A stretch of 64,000 bases of DNA from Pirellulales bacterium. GTDB taxonomy: Bacteria; Planctomycetota; Planctomycetia; Pirellulales; JAEUIK01. Below the pieces are notes generated by a model. It searched no databases and was not told where the DNA came from. It saw only the letters and a list, made by a program, of their open reading frames with translations. Positions 17,505 through 26,339 of the stretch are shown one piece after another. Numbering within the stretch: the stretch's first letter is position 1; every line of letters begins with the position of its first letter. The stretch is taken from assembly GCA_019745975.1 (NCBI GenBank), contig JAIESQ010000013.1, forward strand, positions 1-64,000, read 5' to 3'. The position numbers and the translations under genes are program-made.

Positions 17505-19793
17505 ATGAAAAAGCTGGTCGAAGGATTGAAGCATTTTCAGGACCACATGTTGTGGGAAAGGCGTGAGCAGTTCGAACGTAGCACGGTTGGCCAAAAGCCG
17601 TACGCTTTGCTGATCACGTGTTCTGACTCGCGCGTCTTGCCGGAGATGCTGATGCAGGCCGATCCCGGCGACTTGTTCGTTTCCCGCAACGCCGGCAACC
17701 TCGTTCCCCCTTCAGATGCTCCTAGCGGAGAAGCAGCTACCATCGAGTACGCCGTTACAGCGCTCGGTGTGACAGACATCATCATCTGTGGGCACTACCG
17801 CTGCGGCGCCGTCAAGGCGATCCTGCATCCCGAAGAAGCCATCGGATTGACCAAGACGCAGGAATGGCTTGCTCACGCCGCTGAAACGAGAGCTCTCATC
17901 CAGCAGGAGCATCCCGACCTTGAGGGGGAAGCACTCTGGGATAAGGCGGTCGAGCGAAACGCGCTATTGCAAGTGAGCCATCTATCAAAGCATCCGGTAG
18001 TTGCCTCGGCGCTCGCCGCGGGGAAGGTCCGCTTGCACGCCTGGGTTTTGCGGTTCGAGACGAGCGACGTCTTGGCCTACGATCCGCTGGCGAATGCCTT
18101 TACACCACTGGTGGAGATGCCCACGATCCGCGGCGTATTGCCCTCCCCAGAGATGTCCACAGAAGCTGTGCACATCGCAACCCCAGACGCTGCTTTGGTT
18201 CCGGCCCGCCCCAAGTGGTCCGAATCGCTTAGGAACGATCTGCCTGCCTCTCTGGTGGTATTTGCCGTGGCACTGCCATTGTGCGTTGCCATCGCCAAAG
18301 CATGTGGAGTTCCCACGGCTGCGGGCATTATTACGGCAGTCATCGGCGGTGTTGTCGCCGGACTGCTGGGTGGCGGTCCATTGCAGGTGAGTGGTCCGAC
18401 TGCTGGCTTGATCGTGGTTCTGCTTGGTATCAGCGACCAGCTAGGACTGGCATCGCTGGGAGTGGTGGTTTTTCTGGCTGGACTTATTCAGATCGCTGCC
18501 GGTTTACTCCGTTTGGGCCAATGGTTTCGGGCCGTGTCACCGGCGGTGATCCTGGGCATGCTAGCCGGTATCGGCGCCATGCTGTTCGCCCAGCAGTTCC
18601 ATGTCGCCGTCGATGACGCTCCCTCTCGCTCACCGCTGATGAACCTCGTCGGCATTCCCCAATCCTTCTTAGATATCTTCGACGGACATCATGGTCACCC
18701 AGAACATTTACCAGCGGCTCTAATCGGAATGCTGACGCTCGGCATTCTTCTATTATGGAATCCGCTTCGTCCAAAGCGGCTGAAGGCAATTCCAGGCGTG
18801 CTCGTCGCCGTCGTGACGGCGACCGTCGTGACGTTTGTACTCCGGTTGCCCATTCAGCGGGTGGAATTCGAAAGCCTTGCGTCCGGGGTAACAGCCTTCA
18901 ACATTGCGGCCCTGCCAAGCCTGTTCGCCGATCGCCTAGTCTGGCAGTTGGCAGTGACCGTCGCGATCGTGGCCAGCGCCGAAACGCTCTTAACCGCGGC
19001 TGCGGTAGACCAGATGCATACGGGACCACGGACTCGATTTGACCGGGAGCTAGCGGCACAGGGCATCGGGAACGCGCTGTGCGGGCTGCTAGGCGCATTG
19101 CCAATGGCAAGCGTAATCGTCCGCAGTTCCACTAATGTCCAGGCCGGCGCGAAGACTCGCTGGGCAACGGTCCTGCATGGTTTGTGGATGCTAGCCTTCG
19201 TGCTGCTAGCGCCGGGATTGCTGCGACTGATGCCCACGGCAGCCCTGGCGGCGGTGTTGGTTCTCACGGGCGTGAAGCTGATCGAGGTGCAGGCGATCCG
19301 CGATTTATGGCGGGAAAGCCGGGTTGAGGGCATGATCTGCATCCTTACCGCCATCACAGTCCTGTCGGTCAACCTTCTCGCAGGAGTACTGCTTGGCGTG
19401 GGTCTGTCTGTACTCAAGCTGATCCACACGTTCTCGCAGTTGCATATCCACCAGCTCGGCGCCTCGGCAAACGGTCGAACAACGCTGGTGTTGGAAGGTT
19501 CCGCGACGTTCATTCGCCTACCAAAATTGGCGGCGGCGCTGGAGAGGGTGCCCGTCGGGACGGCCCTGCATATTGACCTCAAAGGAGTGAGCTATATCGA
19601 CCACGCCTGCTTGACGCTACTGATGAGCTGGGAAAAGCAGCACGAAGCGACAGGGGGCACCCTGGTGCTGGATTGGGAGACATTGCGCGCAAGGTTTCAG
19701 GATGCGCGCCCGCGTCCGCGAAGTTTGCGTAACACGCATAAAGAGGCCGTGCTCGCGAGCGGCGGTGACCATGAACGACGGCGAGCCGCGTAA
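17505..19793 (+). CDS. Beta-carbonic anhydrase fused to SulP anion transporter (CA first)
   Basis: The 762-residue protein joins two functions. Residues 1-200 form a beta-carbonic anhydrase with zinc ligands Cys39, His97 and Cys100 (CSDSR and GHYRCGAV) and the Asp41/Arg43 dyad, so CO2/bicarbonate conversion is expected. Residues about 235-640 are a SulP transporter with many membrane helices and motifs such as VALPLCVAIA and QVSGPTAG, and a STAS domain lies at the C-terminus (about 650-735). SulP members carry sulfate or bicarbonate; the fusion strongly favours bicarbonate, as with BicA. The second fusion at 20874 has the reverse order. Confidence 0.88.
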   Translation: MKKLVEGLKHFQDHMLWERREQFERSTVGQKPYALLITCSDSRVLPEMLMQADPGDLFVSRNAGNLVPPSDAPSGEAATIEYAVTALGVTDIIICGHYRCGAVKAILHPEEAIGLTKTQEWLAHAAETRALIQQEHPDLEGEALWDKAVERNALLQVSHLSKHPVVASALAAGKVRLHAWVLRFETSDVLAYDPLANAFTPLVEMPTIRGVLPSPEMSTEAVHIATPDAALVPARPKWSESLRNDLPASLVVFAVALPLCVAIAKACGVPTAAGIITAVIGGVVAGLLGGGPLQVSGPTAGLIVVLLGISDQLGLASLGVVVFLAGLIQIAAGLLRLGQWFRAVSPAVILGMLAGIGAMLFAQQFHVAVDDAPSRSPLMNLVGIPQSFLDIFDGHHGHPEHLPAALIGMLTLGILLLWNPLRPKRLKAIPGVLVAVVTATVVTFVLRLPIQRVEFESLASGVTAFNIAALPSLFADRLVWQLAVTVAIVASAETLLTAAAVDQMHTGPRTRFDRELAAQGIGNALCGLLGALPMASVIVRSSTNVQAGAKTRWATVLHGLWMLAFVLLAPGLLRLMPTAALAAVLVLTGVKLIEVQAIRDLWRESRVEGMICILTAITVLSVNLLAGVLLGVGLSVLKLIHTFSQLHIHQLGASANGRTTLVLEGSATFIRLPKLAAALERVPVGTALHIDLKGVSYIDHACLTLLMSWEKQHEATGGTLVLDWETLRARFQDARPRPRSLRNTHKEAVLASGGDHERRRAA

Positions 19794-19948
19794 ACGTCGG
19801 CGTGAGAAAATTGAACTATTTGGACAGGCGCCATCGAAATCGTGTTTGCGATTTCAGATTGCAAGATGGCTGTAACGGATCGTTGAACAGCACGTGAAGT
19901 GAACTTGACTATTCGAAACCCCGGCCGCGACGGTACATCCCTTGCGCT

Positions 19949-20833
19949 CTACGTTTTTTGGTCTGGCGAGGGGGTGTCCTCGGGCGGTGGAGGGGCCTGC
20001 TCCTCGGGGGCCGAGTGATCCTGTTCTATTCCAACATCATAGAGCAAGTGATGGAGGATGGATTCCACGACCTCAGTTTTGTTGTTGAGATTTCCGTCGC
20101 GAACAGGCCGGCGTTCTTCCCGGGTCCAGGAGCTGATTTTTTCCTGCACTTGGTGGAACAATGGTTCGATGGTGGCAATTTCCGTGCGAATTGCCGCGCG
20201 ATTCGTGCGAGGTTCAGCAGAATGAATGGACTTCGCTGCCAGCAGGACTTTGTACGCCTCGCGGTAAGTCGCGGCAAAGTCGGGGTTGTGGCGGTAGTTG
20301 TAGTGCATGTCAAGGCACCACCGATTAGCTTCGATTTCGAGGCGGCCAGAAAGGTCTTCGATTTGTCGAAAGCCACCAAATTCTAATTTGACGGACTGCG
20401 GCGCGATGGGTTCGGCCGTCGGGGCCGGAGGCGGAACGAAGGCCTGGCGCGAATCGCTCTGTGCGCGCAATACCTGCACTTGAACAGGTGGGGCTATGGG
20501 CGTGTAGTAGTTGGCGCCGCCGTAAGAGTAATATAGGCCCGAGTAATGGTGATGATGATAGCTTGGGACAAAGTGCCCCCAGCCACTGTGATGACCGCCA
20601 TGATGAAATGTTCCGTGGCCGCCGCCGTGATGCGACGAGCCGTGGTGGCCACCACCGTGATGGCCACCATGATGTTGGGCATTCGCGGGTCGTCCAACGA
20701 CAGTAACGAACGCCAAGCAGATGATTGCCGCCGAGCAGCGAATGGTTTTGATAGTAATGATCGTTTCCTCCAGGCAGGAGAACGTGGTGACGACGACGCC
20801 GCCGCCACTGTAATGTTCCGCACCAACGCTCAA
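19949..20833 (-). CDS. His-rich exported protein
   Basis: The frame encodes up to 294 residues. A signal peptide (CSAAIICLAFVTVVG, cleavage near PANA) is followed by a His/Gly-rich region of HHGG repeats (mature residues 1-45) and a Tyr/His stretch. A helical, charged domain with PDFAATYREAYKVLLAAK comes next, and a Pro/Glu-rich tail ends the protein. The His clusters suggest binding of Zn, Ni or Cu. The only ATG/GTG/TTG upstream of the signal is a TTG at 20833 that overlaps a TATAAT box. A GGAGG lies 5 nt before an ATC (20761) and 8 nt before an ATT (20758), so a non-standard start is possible. It is divergent from the second SulP gene. Confidence 0.6.
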   Translation of the reverse strand: MSVGAEHYSGGGVVVTTFSCLEETIITIKTIRCSAAIICLAFVTVVGRPANAQHHGGHHGGGHHGSSHHGGGHGTFHHGGHHSGWGHFVPSYHHHHYSGLYYSYGGANYYTPIAPPVQVQVLRAQSDSRQAFVPPPAPTAEPIAPQSVKLEFGGFRQIEDLSGRLEIEANRWCLDMHYNYRHNPDFAATYREAYKVLLAAKSIHSAEPRTNRAAIRTEIATIEPLFHQVQEKISSWTREERRPVRDGNLNNKTEVVESILHHLLYDVGIEQDHSAPEEQAPPPPEDTPSPDQKT

Positions 20834-20838
20834 TTATA
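20833..20838 (-). promoter_or_regulatory. Perfect TATAAT -10 box for the His-rich gene
   Basis: The minus strand reads TATAAT in the 40-bp divergent gap between this gene and the SulP gene at 20874. The matching -35 region is weak (GGGTCT at about 20861-20856). Transcription would begin near 20826, inside the reading frame. Confidence 0.45.
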
Positions 20839-20873
20839 CCGCTCCCTCGACGCCTAGACCCGCGAAAACTGCC

Positions 20874-23135
20874 ATGAAACCCAGTCGCCCTTCAGCATCG
20901 ACAATATCGCGTGATCTCACGGCCGGCTTGGTGGTATTCCTGGTCGCGCTGCCTTTGTGCCTGGGAATCGCGCTTGCGTCGGGCGCGCCGCTGTTCTCCG
21001 GACTGATCTCCGGAATAATCGGCGGTATCCTGGTCGGCGCGATCAGTGGCTCTCGGGTCAGCGTCAGCGGCCCTGGAAACACGCTCATGGTGATTGTCGC
21101 AACACAGATTGCGACGCTGGGATCGTTCGAAGCATTCTTGCTGGCGCTGTTATTCGCTGGCGTCATCCAGATCGCGCTGGGGTTGGCGCGACTGGGGTTC
21201 TTGGCCGCGTATTTCCCGTCGAGCGTCATCAAGGGACTACTGGCAGCTATCGGCATCATTTTGGTGATGAAGCAGATCCCTCACCTGCTCGGGCACAGCG
21301 CGGACCCACAAGGCGACATGGCATTTCAGCAACACGATCACGCCAATACGTTCAGCGAACTTATTCACATGGTCGATCATATTCATCCTACCGCGGTCGT
21401 CATTGGACTCACATCGCTCGCCTTGCTCTATTGCTGGGCACGCTTCAAGCCACTCAGACAGTTCCCAGTACCGGCACCGCTTGTTGTTGTGATCTTCGGA
21501 ATGGGTATGGGTTTATTGTTTAGACAACTCGGTGGAACTTGGTCACTTGAGTCAAGCAACTTCGTGCAGGTGCCCAAACCCGATAACCTTTCGGGGCTAT
21601 TGGAATTCGTGCAGACGCCCGACTTTTCCCAATGGCGCAATCCTGCATTGTACATGGCAAGCTTGACCATTGCGGCGGTGGCTTCACTGGAGACGCTGCT
21701 CAACCTGGAGGCAATCGACAAGCTTGATCCGCAGCAACATACCTCTCCCCCGAGTCGGGAATTATTGGCCCAAGGCATTGGCAATGTCGCAGCCGGATTG
21801 CTTGGCGGAATCCCAATCACAGCCGCAATCGTCCGCAGTTCCGTGAATGTCAACGCGGGCGGCAGAACCAAGCTGGCTACCATTGCTCATGGTGCCCTTC
21901 TGCTGGCGAGCATCGCATTCATTCCCACATGGCTCAATCAGATCCCGTTGTCTTGTCTGGCTGCCATCCTGCTTGTTACCGGTGTCAGGCTCGCCAGCCC
22001 GACCTTGTTGCGCCAAATGTGGAACGAGGGGCGGATGCAGTTCGTTCCGTTCGCATTGACCGTAACCGCGATCATTTTCACCGACTTACTCGTAGGCGTC
22101 TTGATCGGGCTGTCGGTGAGCCTCGGATTCATTTTGCATAGCAACTTCCGCCGCCCGATCCGCCGCTTTGTGGAAAAGCACTTGGGCGGCGACGTGTTGC
22201 ACATCGAACTGGCCAATCAGGTCAGTTTTCTGAATCGAGCCGCTCTTTGGAAAGTCCTGGATGCCGTTCCGCGTGGCGGACAAGTTCTGCTTAACGCACA
22301 GAGCACCGACTACATCGACCCGGATGTGCTGGACCTATTGCGCGATTTTGACGAGAAGACTGCCCCGGCGCGCGGCGTCAAGGTCAGTCTTGTCGGGTTC
22401 CGAAACAAGTACGATTTCCGTGACAGAACGCAATACGTGGACTACTCCACGCGCGATCTTCAGAGCCAACTCACACCGCAACAAGTGCTGCAGATCTTGA
22501 AGGAGGGCCACGAACGCTTCCGCACGGGCCAGCGTCTAACCCGCGACCTCGGTCGCCAGGTCGATGCCACGGCCGGTGGACAGCATCCCCTGGCCGTGGT
22601 CCTGAGTTGCATCGACTCCCGCGCGCCCGCCGAACTGATTTTCGATTTAGGGTTGGGCGACATTTTTAGCGTCCGCATTGCCGGAAACGTCATCTGCCGC
22701 GAGGTCGTGGGCAGCATGGAGTATGCATGCGCCGTGGCCGGGGCAAAGCTGATCCTCGTCATGGGGCACACGCGTTGCGGTGCCGTGACCGCCGCCGTCG
22801 ATCTCGCCTGCTCGGCAGAACCCACGGCCCATGCCACAGGCTGCCATGACCTGGAGCCCATCGTTCGTTTCATTCAACAATCGATTGACCCGCAAACGTG
22901 CCAGCGCGTCCGACAATTGTCGAATTCCCAAAAGGAAGCGTTCGTCAACGCAGTGGCGCGCGGCAATGTGTGCCGCGTGGTCGAAACAATTCTCCAGCAA
23001 AGCCAAATGCTCCACAAGCTCCACGATGAGGGCCGGGTTGCGATCATTGGCGCAATCTACGATGTCGTTACTGGGGAGATCGAATTTCTTCCGCATGCGG
23101 ATGCGTGCGTGGGAGACATTGGGACCGGAACCTGA
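20874..23135 (+). CDS. SulP anion transporter fused to beta-carbonic anhydrase (CA last)
   Basis: In this 753-residue protein the SulP transporter comes first (residues about 10-425, with VALPLCLGIALASGAPL and SVSGPGN), then a STAS domain (about 440-510), then a beta-carbonic anhydrase (about 535-750). The anhydrase zinc ligands are Cys579, His632 and Cys635 (CIDSR, GHTRCGAV) with Asp581/Arg583. A bicarbonate or other anion carrier working together with CO2 hydration at the inner membrane face is expected. It has the same two functions as the gene at 17505 in the opposite order, so they arose by separate fusions or domain shuffling. The MgtC gene follows after 57 bp. Confidence 0.88.
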   Translation: MKPSRPSASTISRDLTAGLVVFLVALPLCLGIALASGAPLFSGLISGIIGGILVGAISGSRVSVSGPGNTLMVIVATQIATLGSFEAFLLALLFAGVIQIALGLARLGFLAAYFPSSVIKGLLAAIGIILVMKQIPHLLGHSADPQGDMAFQQHDHANTFSELIHMVDHIHPTAVVIGLTSLALLYCWARFKPLRQFPVPAPLVVVIFGMGMGLLFRQLGGTWSLESSNFVQVPKPDNLSGLLEFVQTPDFSQWRNPALYMASLTIAAVASLETLLNLEAIDKLDPQQHTSPPSRELLAQGIGNVAAGLLGGIPITAAIVRSSVNVNAGGRTKLATIAHGALLLASIAFIPTWLNQIPLSCLAAILLVTGVRLASPTLLRQMWNEGRMQFVPFALTVTAIIFTDLLVGVLIGLSVSLGFILHSNFRRPIRRFVEKHLGGDVLHIELANQVSFLNRAALWKVLDAVPRGGQVLLNAQSTDYIDPDVLDLLRDFDEKTAPARGVKVSLVGFRNKYDFRDRTQYVDYSTRDLQSQLTPQQVLQILKEGHERFRTGQRLTRDLGRQVDATAGGQHPLAVVLSCIDSRAPAELIFDLGLGDIFSVRIAGNVICREVVGSMEYACAVAGAKLILVMGHTRCGAVTAAVDLACSAEPTAHATGCHDLEPIVRFIQQSIDPQTCQRVRQLSNSQKEAFVNAVARGNVCRVVETILQQSQMLHKLHDEGRVAIIGAIYDVVTGEIEFLPHADACVGDIGTGT

Positions 23136-23192
23136 ATCTCAAGCCCGTCAGCAAGCGATCTCAGTGAGGCAGGCTCGGGAACGGAGAGAGCA

Positions 23193-23681
23193 ATGGATTG
23201 GAAGCAGGAAGCACTCATGTCTTTTCAGGCGGTTGTTGCCGCGCTCCTGGGCGGGTTCGTTGGCTGGGAGCGAGAATGGCATGGCCGAGAGGCCGGGATT
23301 CGCACCTACGGAGCGGTTTCGCTGGGAGCATGTGTCTTTGCCCTATTGTCGACTCACATCACCACGGGGAACAATCCGCACGTGATCGCGGCTGGCGTAG
23401 TGACCGGGATCGGCTTCCTCGGCGGCGGTGTTATTCTCCGCGACCAGGGCAATGTCGTTGGCCTAACCACGGCCGCGACGCTCTGGTCCACGGCCTCCAT
23501 TGGGTTAGCTACTGGGTACGGGATGTATGCCCTGTCGGTACTCGTAGCTCTGATTACCTTCGGGCTTTTGACTATGCATCATGTTCCAGGATGGGGGCGG
23601 TTGAAACGTCGAAACAGTCCCGTTCCGCCCGAACATGGAGCGCTGTCATCGCAGACGACCTCCGATCGAAAGACGCATTGA
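23193..23681 (+). CDS. MgtC/SapB-family membrane protein
   Basis: The 162-residue protein matches the MgtC membrane domain: LLGGFVGWEREWHGREAGIRT, here noted by its key part GWEREWHGREAGIRT (residues 24-38), then GVVTGIGFLGGGVI and GLTTAATLWSTASIGLA. Four to five membrane helices are predicted. MgtC proteins are linked to growth at low Mg2+ and to control of membrane ATPase activity or pH balance. The cytoplasmic C-terminal domain of Salmonella MgtC is missing, as in many short SapB-type members. It sits between the SulP fusion and the P-type ATPase, likely in one operon. Confidence 0.85.
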   Translation: MDWKQEALMSFQAVVAALLGGFVGWEREWHGREAGIRTYGAVSLGACVFALLSTHITTGNNPHVIAAGVVTGIGFLGGGVILRDQGNVVGLTTAATLWSTASIGLATGYGMYALSVLVALITFGLLTMHHVPGWGRLKRRNSPVPPEHGALSSQTTSDRKTH

Positions 23682-23772
23682 TGGTGAAACGAGCTGGACC
23701 AAATCCAAAGGCAGTATCAGCCGCCAATTTCCAGCACGTGGGATTATCAACTTATCGAAACAGGCGAAAACG

Positions 23773-26253
23773 ATGACTAACAAGACGCAGATTGAAATTG
23801 GAGTCTTGTTACCCGCGGTGCCGGATGCTCGCGACGCGTGCGTTCAGCGGCTCGCCGATTTGCTAAAAGCAAAAGATGGAATCGAAGCCGCGCACCTGGC
23901 GGAAAAGAAAGATCAGGGGTCCGACCAAATCTGCATCCATTACGATCCCGCTCGACTGTCAATCGGTCAAGTTCGAGATTTGGCCCGACGGGCAGGAATG
24001 GAACTAGACAAGCGGTTTGGGCACCTTCTGCTTACGTCGGAACCAATGCACGCTCGCCAGGCTCGCACGGTGGAAGCGCGAGCGCGAAAAATCGCCGGGG
24101 TGTTGGAAGCTGCCGCATCACCCGCTGGGGTGCTGCGCATCGAGTTTGATCGCCAGGCAATCGACGAGGCAGCTGTACGCGCGAGTGTGCAACAAATCGG
24201 AGTCCGCATCCTCGAACAGCCAGAACGGCGACCACAAGCCAAACCATCCGAAACGGGCGTGAAGCCTGCTGGGAAAGAGCCCGAACATGAACATGGGGGA
24301 CTGCTGGGCGAGAAAACGGAGCTGATATTCGCCGCGATTTGCGGGGCGCTTTTGCTTGTCGGATGGCTGCTGGCAGCGCTGACCAGCATATCGTCGTGGG
24401 TGCCTTGGAGCCTTTATCTAGCGGCCTACTTTTTCGGCGGCTTCTTCACCTTTCGCGAAGCGATTGAGAACATCCGCGCCGGCCGGTTCGAAATCGATTT
24501 CCTGATGCTGGTGGCTGCTATTGGGGCCGCGACGCTCGGAGAATGGGCCGAAGGCGCTCTGCTCCTGTTTCTATTCAGTCTCGGCCACTCGCTCGAACAC
24601 TACGCAATGGGCCGCGCCAAACGGGCGATTGAGGCCCTGGCCGAATTGGCTCCCCAAACCGCGCTGGTGCGCCGACAAGGAAAGACCGAGGAAGTCGCGG
24701 TGGAACAGCTGCTGGTTGGCGACGTGGTGATCGTCAAACCGAATGAACGAATCCCTGCTGACGGCTTCGTGATTAAGGGAGAAGGCAGCATCAACCAGGC
24801 CCCAATTACCGGCGAGAGCGTGCCGGTAGAAAAACGGGCCGTCGACGATCCACAAAAAGCGACGGCGAATCCAGATCGGCTTGATCCCCAGTATCGAGCC
24901 TTTGCCGGCACCATCAATGGAAGTGGCGCCCTGGAGATTCAGGTCACCAAGCTGGCCAGTGAATCGACGCTGGCGCGCGTCGTTCAAATGGTGAATGAGG
25001 CCGAAACACAAAAATCGCCAACGCAACGATTCACCGACAGATTTGAGCGTTACTTCGTTCCCGCGGCGTTGGCCTTCGTCGTCCTATTGCTGTTAGCCTG
25101 GGTCGTCATTGACGAACCATTTAGCGCTTCGTTCTACCGCGCGATGGCGGTGCTAGTGGCGGCCAGCCCGTGTGCGTTAGCTATCTCGACTCCGAGCGCC
25201 GTTTTAAGCGGCGTGGCGCGGGCCGCGCGCGGCGGCGTGCTCGTAAAAGGTGGCGCTCCGCTAGAGAACTTGGGGAGGCTCGGAGCGATCGCTTTCGATA
25301 AAACCGGTACGTTGACCGAAGGTAAACCGCGTCTCACCGACGTTGTCAGTTCCGAAGGGATCGCCGAAGAAGAGTTGCTGCGGATTGCCGTAGCCGTGGA
25401 AACACTCAGCGACCATCCGCTAGCCGCCGCCGTGGTGTTGGGCGGCAAAGAGCGGTTGAAAAGCGATTCGGCCGTACAGGCTCACGACGTGCAAAGCATC
25501 ACCGGCCGTGGGGTTAAAGCCACTGTCGATGGCCAGTTGGTTCATATTGGCAAGGACAGCCTTTTTGCAGAAGTTGAAGGCCCGCCGCTGCCAGATGCGT
25601 TGCGCGCGTCTGTCGAGAAGCTGAAAGCCGGGGGACGAACGACGATGATCGTCCGTCGCGGCGACACCTACCTTGGTGTCTTAGGCTTGATGGACACGCC
25701 GCGAGCAGCAGCTAAGAGCGTGATTGCCCGATTAAAAGAGCTGGGCGTCCGACGCATGATCATGCTCTCCGGCGACAACCAACAAGTGGCGGAAGCAATA
25801 GCCAAAGAAGTCGGTATCGACGAAGCCATGGGTGACTTGATGCCCGATGATAAAGTCGAGGCCATTAAGAAACTCAGCGATCAAGACGGCGTGGCTATGG
25901 TCGGAGACGGCGTGAACGATGCGCCGGCCATGGCCAATGCCACGGTCGGGATCGCCATGGGCGCTGCCGGCTCCGACGTCGCGCTTGAAACGGCGGACGT
26001 GGCATTGATGGCAGACGATCTAAGCCATCTTCCGTTCGCGGTCGGCCTGAGCCGAAAGACGAGCCGCATCATCCGGCAGAATCTCTGGTTTAGCCTCGGC
26101 ATGGTTGCGTTTTTGGTGCCCGCGACGGTGCTCGGACTGCAAATCGGCGCCGCTGTGGTGTTTCATGAAGGCTCGACCCTCTTGGTGGTCTTCAATGCCC
26201 TGCGTCTCCTGGCGTATCAAGACGCCCCCACGCGTGAATTAAAACAAGCATGA
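23773..26253 (+). CDS. P1B-4-type heavy-metal ATPase (SPC/HEGxT)
   Basis: The 826-residue protein has the P-type ATPase core: TGESV (actuator), Asp509 in DKTGT (phosphorylation site), an SDHPLA motif and GDGVNDAPA. The metal-site helix carries Ser465-Pro466-Cys467 and the last helix His798-Glu-Gly-Ser-Thr. SPC plus HEGxT is the signature of P1B-4 pumps, which export Co, Zn, Cd or Fe. The N-terminus contains two HMA-like folds (about residues 8-75 and 95-150) without CxxC, plus an EHEHGG stretch. The ATG at 23773 is chosen because the upstream frame overlaps the MgtC gene and is not family-like. Confidence 0.88.
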   Translation: MTNKTQIEIGVLLPAVPDARDACVQRLADLLKAKDGIEAAHLAEKKDQGSDQICIHYDPARLSIGQVRDLARRAGMELDKRFGHLLLTSEPMHARQARTVEARARKIAGVLEAAASPAGVLRIEFDRQAIDEAAVRASVQQIGVRILEQPERRPQAKPSETGVKPAGKEPEHEHGGLLGEKTELIFAAICGALLLVGWLLAALTSISSWVPWSLYLAAYFFGGFFTFREAIENIRAGRFEIDFLMLVAAIGAATLGEWAEGALLLFLFSLGHSLEHYAMGRAKRAIEALAELAPQTALVRRQGKTEEVAVEQLLVGDVVIVKPNERIPADGFVIKGEGSINQAPITGESVPVEKRAVDDPQKATANPDRLDPQYRAFAGTINGSGALEIQVTKLASESTLARVVQMVNEAETQKSPTQRFTDRFERYFVPAALAFVVLLLLAWVVIDEPFSASFYRAMAVLVAASPCALAISTPSAVLSGVARAARGGVLVKGGAPLENLGRLGAIAFDKTGTLTEGKPRLTDVVSSEGIAEEELLRIAVAVETLSDHPLAAAVVLGGKERLKSDSAVQAHDVQSITGRGVKATVDGQLVHIGKDSLFAEVEGPPLPDALRASVEKLKAGGRTTMIVRRGDTYLGVLGLMDTPRAAAKSVIARLKELGVRRMIMLSGDNQQVAEAIAKEVGIDEAMGDLMPDDKVEAIKKLSDQDGVAMVGDGVNDAPAMANATVGIAMGAAGSDVALETADVALMADDLSHLPFAVGLSRKTSRIIRQNLWFSLGMVAFLVPATVLGLQIGAAVVFHEGSTLLVVFNALRLLAYQDAPTRELKQA

Positions 26254-26339
26254 GCATGCCGACGCACGCATCATCACCACCCGGAAGTTACTGTAGGGGG
26301 GAATGGAAGCGGATTGGATTCTTGAAAAGGAAATATTAG

